Shown here one piece after another: positions 60,754-64,000 of a stretch of 64,000 nt of DNA. A model generated the notes under the pieces. That model searched no databases. It was not told where the DNA came from and saw only the letters and a list, made by a program, of their open reading frames with translations. Position 1 is the stretch's first letter. The number at the start of each line of letters is the position of its first letter. The position numbers were made by a program, and so were the translations under genes. The stretch comes from Paenibacillus sp. E222 (GTDB lineage Bacteria > Bacillota > Bacilli > Paenibacillales > Paenibacillaceae). Location of the stretch: assembly GCF_013401555.1 (NCBI RefSeq), contig NZ_CP058552.1, forward strand, positions 4,340,001 to 4,404,000, read 5' to 3'.

Positions 60754-61494
60754 ATGTTCCATGTTGCAATCTGTGATGACGAGGAGAACCAAAGAGAACT
60801 TGTGAAAACGATGCTTATCTCCTTATCTCTAAAAACGAATATTGATTTTCAAATTACATTATTTGCATCAGGTGAGCAGCTCGTCTCACATTATAAAAAC
60901 GTTGGGGACACGTTTCATATCCTCATTATGGATGTGGAGATGAGCGGAATGAACGGAATCCAGACAGCCAAAGAAATCAGGAAGATGAAGTATCTGGACG
61001 TGCAAATCATGTTTCTGACCAGCTATCCCGAGTATATGGTGGAGAGCTTTGATGTGGTTACTTTTCAATATCTGATCAAACCAATCCTGCCGCAGATCTT
61101 CGAGGAGAAAATGATCAAGCTGTGCCAATATTTCAAAGCGTTGGACAAAAAGTATGTACTGATTAAGTCAGACTATGAAGAGCTTCTGTTGAAATACGAT
61201 GATATTCTCTGGATTGAGGTTATGAAGAGTTTGACGATCAAGAACAAATTAAAATTTGTGACTCAGGAAAATGCGTATGAGAGCAAAGGCATCCTATCCG
61301 GTTACGCTGCCGCTTTGAAAGATCATGGTTTCTTGCAAATTCATCGATCGATTATCATCAACCTGCTGCATGTTCAGAAGTTTGCCGGTACCCAGGTCAT
61401 CATGTTAAATGGTACGGAATTGCCCATAGGCCGCTCCAAAGTCAAGGAAGTCAAGGATGCTTATACCAAATATATGATCATGAGGATTCAGTGA
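60754..61494 (+). CDS. LytTR-family response regulator (AgrA-like)
   Basis: Response regulator. The receiver domain (1-125) has phospho-acceptor Asp60 in ILIMDVEMSGMNG and Lys in YLIKPI. The C-terminal LytTR DNA-binding domain (about 140-245) contains DILWIEVMKSLTIKNK, LQIHRSIIINLLHVQKF and LPIGRSKVKEVKDAYTKYM. The ATG at 60754 after AAAGGCGG gives the normal start FHVAICDDEE; the frame runs 16 codons further up. The GHKL kinase starts one base after its stop, so they form an operon. Confidence 0.87.
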   Translation: MFHVAICDDEENQRELVKTMLISLSLKTNIDFQITLFASGEQLVSHYKNVGDTFHILIMDVEMSGMNGIQTAKEIRKMKYLDVQIMFLTSYPEYMVESFDVVTFQYLIKPILPQIFEEKMIKLCQYFKALDKKYVLIKSDYEELLLKYDDILWIEVMKSLTIKNKLKFVTQENAYESKGILSGYAAALKDHGFLQIHRSIIINLLHVQKFAGTQVIMLNGTELPIGRSKVKEVKDAYTKYMIMRIQ

Positions 61495-61495
61495 T

Positions 61496-62794
61496 ATGGA
61501 TATGTACGTAAACTTGTCTGTCTTCGTCGTTCCTTTACTTATGGCATTCCAGGTGAATTTTTATTTCAATTCCGTGCTGGGCAAGTCCAGACAAAAGCCA
61601 TACAGAGTAATTTATTTCATTATATTTGTTGTACTGGGATATTTCTATTGGGTATCTTCATTTTCACCTGTCGTATCGTCCGCTTTTGCTTTGTTACTCA
61701 TCTTCAGCCTGGCACAATCCTATGAGGTGGAATTCATCATAAAACTGGCTTTTACCATCCTCTATGCTGTACTGCTCACAACGGTAAATTACATTGCCGT
61801 ATATATTATGAGTGCGATCGATTCTACGGATTATAGTATATGGGATCATTTCAACGTGGATTATCATTGGGTGTTCTCCAAAGTAGTATTGCTTGGTTGC
61901 AGTATTATGTTCATTGTTATTCAGATTGTGCGTTTGATTGCCAAACGGAGAAGTTTCGCTATGCATTATCGTTATTATCTCTTGTTTCTGATCGTTCCCA
62001 CCATTACGATCTATCAGATCAATGTAGCCTCGACTTATAGTGAAAAAAACATATACTATGTCGTTTCCGTGCTGGGCTCCCTTTTTCTAAATGTGTTCAT
62101 TGTTTATGTATTCGATAATATGGTGGAAAAGGTTCAGCTCGCGAATGAAAATGCTCAATTACAGCGTCAGATGGATTACCAGGATGCCAACTATGAGAAA
62201 ACAGTGCACAGTTTCAAAAATGTAAAAAACATCATCCATGATATCAATCAGCAGTTCCTGTACATTGAGGAGTGTATTAAGCAAAACAAGCTTGATGCGG
62301 CAGGCGATCATATTAAACTCACGCTGAATAAGATTGAAGGAGCGTACCAACGGGTAAATTCCGGCAATCTTGTTATTGATGCTCTTGTTACGAATACGAT
62401 TGCATTGGGGCAGGCCAACGGGATCAAAATCGACACCCGTATTCAACTTCATTCACAACATATCCATATTGACCGTTATGATCTGTGTGTTGTGCTCGGC
62501 AATATGTTGGATAATGCGATCGAAGCTTCCAAGAAAGTCAGACATGCCGAAGACCGATACATCCTGGTCGCAATTCACTCCACGGCGTCTGCACTTGTAA
62601 TCCAGATTCTGAATCAGGTGGAGCAGAAAGTGACTCACCTCAAGAGTGAGAAGCCCAACCCGGAGTATCATGGGATCGGCCTAACCAACATTTCGAGAAT
62701 GTGCGAAAAGTATGGTGGACATATGAGTATTGAGAATCAACATCGGACGTTTAATAACATGGTCGTGCTTCCTTTTGACATGAGAAGTCACTGA
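61496..62794 (+). CDS. GHKL sensor histidine kinase (AgrC-like)
   Basis: Partner of the LytTR regulator. The N-terminal ~210 residues form about six membrane segments. A coiled linker with the phospho-accepting His follows (KNIIHDINQQFLYIEECIKQ), then a GHKL ATPase domain with N box VLGNMLDNAIEAS and G box HGIGLTNISRMCEKYGG. This is the domain plan of AgrC-type peptide receptors. No agrB- or agrD-like gene lies beside it in the window. A serine hydrolase gene follows after about 120 bases and may be its target. Confidence 0.86.
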   Translation: MDMYVNLSVFVVPLLMAFQVNFYFNSVLGKSRQKPYRVIYFIIFVVLGYFYWVSSFSPVVSSAFALLLIFSLAQSYEVEFIIKLAFTILYAVLLTTVNYIAVYIMSAIDSTDYSIWDHFNVDYHWVFSKVVLLGCSIMFIVIQIVRLIAKRRSFAMHYRYYLLFLIVPTITIYQINVASTYSEKNIYYVVSVLGSLFLNVFIVYVFDNMVEKVQLANENAQLQRQMDYQDANYEKTVHSFKNVKNIIHDINQQFLYIEECIKQNKLDAAGDHIKLTLNKIEGAYQRVNSGNLVIDALVTNTIALGQANGIKIDTRIQLHSQHIHIDRYDLCVVLGNMLDNAIEASKKVRHAEDRYILVAIHSTASALVIQILNQVEQKVTHLKSEKPNPEYHGIGLTNISRMCEKYGGHMSIENQHRTFNNMVVLPFDMRSH

Positions 62795-62912
62795 ACATAC
62801 CGTTCGGGGATTGTTTTTTTCCATTCAGGGTTCGTTATCGCTCTATATGCTTCGTCCCCGATATGATGAATGCAATCATATGCACAGTATCATAAGGGAG
62901 GAAGTTATTATT

Positions 62913-64000
62913 ATGAAGAAACTAATCAGTATGTTATGTACGGCTGTACTTGTTGTCATGCCGATGACAGATGTCAGGGCAGAGGGAAACAAGATGGGAG
63001 CGATTGAGGATCAGGCTGGGCGACTTGCCACAGAGATGGTGCAGAATTATGGTGTCACAGGTATGCAGTATGCGATCATGGATGAAGGGAAGATCATTTT
63101 GTCCGATAGTGTTGGATTCCAGGACAAGGCATCCCAGAAACCAGTCGACAAGGATACCATGTTTGGAATAGGCTCGGTTAGCAAAATGGTTGTCACAGCT
63201 GCCACCATGATGTTGGTCGATTCCGGTAAAGTGGATCTGGACCAGCCCCTCACTTCGTATATTAAAGATTTTGAAATGGCGGATGACCGATATACCCAAA
63301 TAACGCCACGCATGCTTATGAATCATTCTTCCGGGCTCTATGGTACCCATTATGGAAACAGTATGTTATTTGACGATAATGATACCCGCAATCATGATGA
63401 ATTACTGCTCAAACTAAAGTCAGAAAAATTAAAATCAAACCCTGGAGCTTATTCCGTATACTGTAATGATGGCTTTCAGTTGCTTGAGATACTGGTTGAA
63501 CGGGTGAGTGGATTAAGCTACAGCGAATTTATTGCCAAGTTCATCAGCAATCCGTTACAGTTGCATGCAACCAAGACACCACTTGATTCTTTTGATAGAA
63601 AACAATTATCTGAAACCTATTGGCCTACGATTAAAACGAAACTGCCTGTTGAAAATGCCAATATCATTGGTACAGGTGGAATCTACTCGACCGCAGAAGA
63701 ATTAAGTCGATTCGCTGAAGTATTGATAGGAAACAAACCGGATATTCTGTCCAAAACCTCAGTAGAGTCCATGCAAAATCATGAATATCGTCGAGGAATA
63801 TGGGTGTCAGAAGAGCGAAATACCTTCAACTATGGTCTTGGATGGGATGCGGTAGCACTTGCACCGTTCAGCGATTATGGCATTACCGCACTTACCAAAG
63901 GTGGAGACACCATGTTGTTTCATGCCTCGTTAATCACTATACCGGAACATGATATATCGATGGCGGTTCTTTCTTCGGGCGGGTCTTCTGTCTATAATCA
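62913..64000 (+). CDS. Secreted serine hydrolase, beta-lactamase/penicillin-binding type (partial, cut by window end)
   Basis: Begins at the ATG 62913 after GGGAGGA and is still open at the right edge (362 codons seen). Signal peptide of about 24 residues (KKLISMLCTAVLVVMPM, cut near VRA). The class C beta-lactamase/D-Ala-D-Ala carboxypeptidase motifs are visible: SVSK (SxxK nucleophile, near residue 90) within GIGSVSKMVV, YCN (YxN) in YSVYCNDGFQLLEILVERVSG, and NHSSGLYGTHYG typical of the family. It probably acts on wall peptides or other esters/amides outside the cell. It lies behind the AgrC/AgrA-like pair in the same direction. Confidence 0.85.
   Translation, partial: MKKLISMLCTAVLVVMPMTDVRAEGNKMGAIEDQAGRLATEMVQNYGVTGMQYAIMDEGKIILSDSVGFQDKASQKPVDKDTMFGIGSVSKMVVTAATMMLVDSGKVDLDQPLTSYIKDFEMADDRYTQITPRMLMNHSSGLYGTHYGNSMLFDDNDTRNHDELLLKLKSEKLKSNPGAYSVYCNDGFQLLEILVERVSGLSYSEFIAKFISNPLQLHATKTPLDSFDRKQLSETYWPTIKTKLPVENANIIGTGGIYSTAEELSRFAEVLIGNKPDILSKTSVESMQNHEYRRGIWVSEERNTFNYGLGWDAVALAPFSDYGITALTKGGDTMLFHASLITIPEHDISMAVLSSGGSSVYN

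Noticed and set aside
1..64000. CRISPR array, tRNA or rRNA genes, intact insertion sequences or prophage
   Set aside because: No regular spacer-repeat pattern, no cloverleaf or rRNA-like segment, no transposase, integrase or phage structural gene was recognised.

Overview
The window looks like chromosomal DNA of a Paenibacillus-type Bacillales bacterium. The signs are strong GGAGG-like ribosome sites, lipoprotein sugar-binding proteins with LplB/YtcP-type permeases, YesM/YesN two-component pairs, many AraC-type regulators, an SLH-anchored surface enzyme and intrinsic terminators with T runs. This placement is by family content and no database was searched. No rRNA, tRNA, CRISPR array or intact insertion sequence was found.

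Layout. (1) 1-16.0 kb is a mannoside-utilisation region. It holds a ManA-like isomerase with an unusual N-terminal half, a ROK kinase and a GH38 alpha-mannosidase in one operon, then a secreted protein divergent from an OmpR/sensor-kinase pair. An AraC regulator follows, divergent from a GH2 beta-mannosidase, and then a three-gene sugar ABC importer with a CcpA-type cre box over its promoter. Together these could import and dismantle a mannose-containing oligosaccharide such as an N-glycan core. (2) 16.2-19.1 kb is a small accessory patch: DUF896 protein, sugar O-acetyltransferase, and a two-gene cassette of a ribbon-helix-helix protein and a DnaN (sliding clamp) paralogue. The small protein carries a possible clamp-binding peptide, which makes this the most unusual item in the window. 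(3) 19.2-40.7 kb is mixed metabolism and regulation: MATE pump/TetR with three operator copies, AraC plus Gfo/Idh oxidoreductase, ECF sigma with its membrane partner, YdeI and VOC proteins opposite a WYL regulator with a long palindromic operator, a small P-loop kinase, LysR/acetoacetate decarboxylase/ketopantoate-reductase-like genes, a YobV/YobU-like set, a nitronate monooxygenase family enzyme, DinB, a DinG-like helicase, and an SLH-GH3 surface hexosaminidase.

(4) 40.8-52.9 kb has a GNAT enzyme and a YesN/YesM pair facing a convergent sugar ABC importer operon, with a MITE-like non-coding element between them. After these come a phosphotransferase gene with no ordinary start codon, preceded by a frameshifted small ORF, and an AraC regulator divergent from a GH4 glycosidase. 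(5) 53-64 kb begins with codB-codA behind a PyrR-type attenuator, followed by a DUF418 membrane protein. Then come PdxR opposite PdxS (no PdxT beside it), an Agr-like LytTR regulator and GHKL kinase pair, and a serine hydrolase cut by the right edge.

Regulation readable from the sequence includes TetR, WYL, CcpA and PyrR sites, a hairpin that would bury the ribosome site of the first gene, and a terminator-like element that recurs four times.
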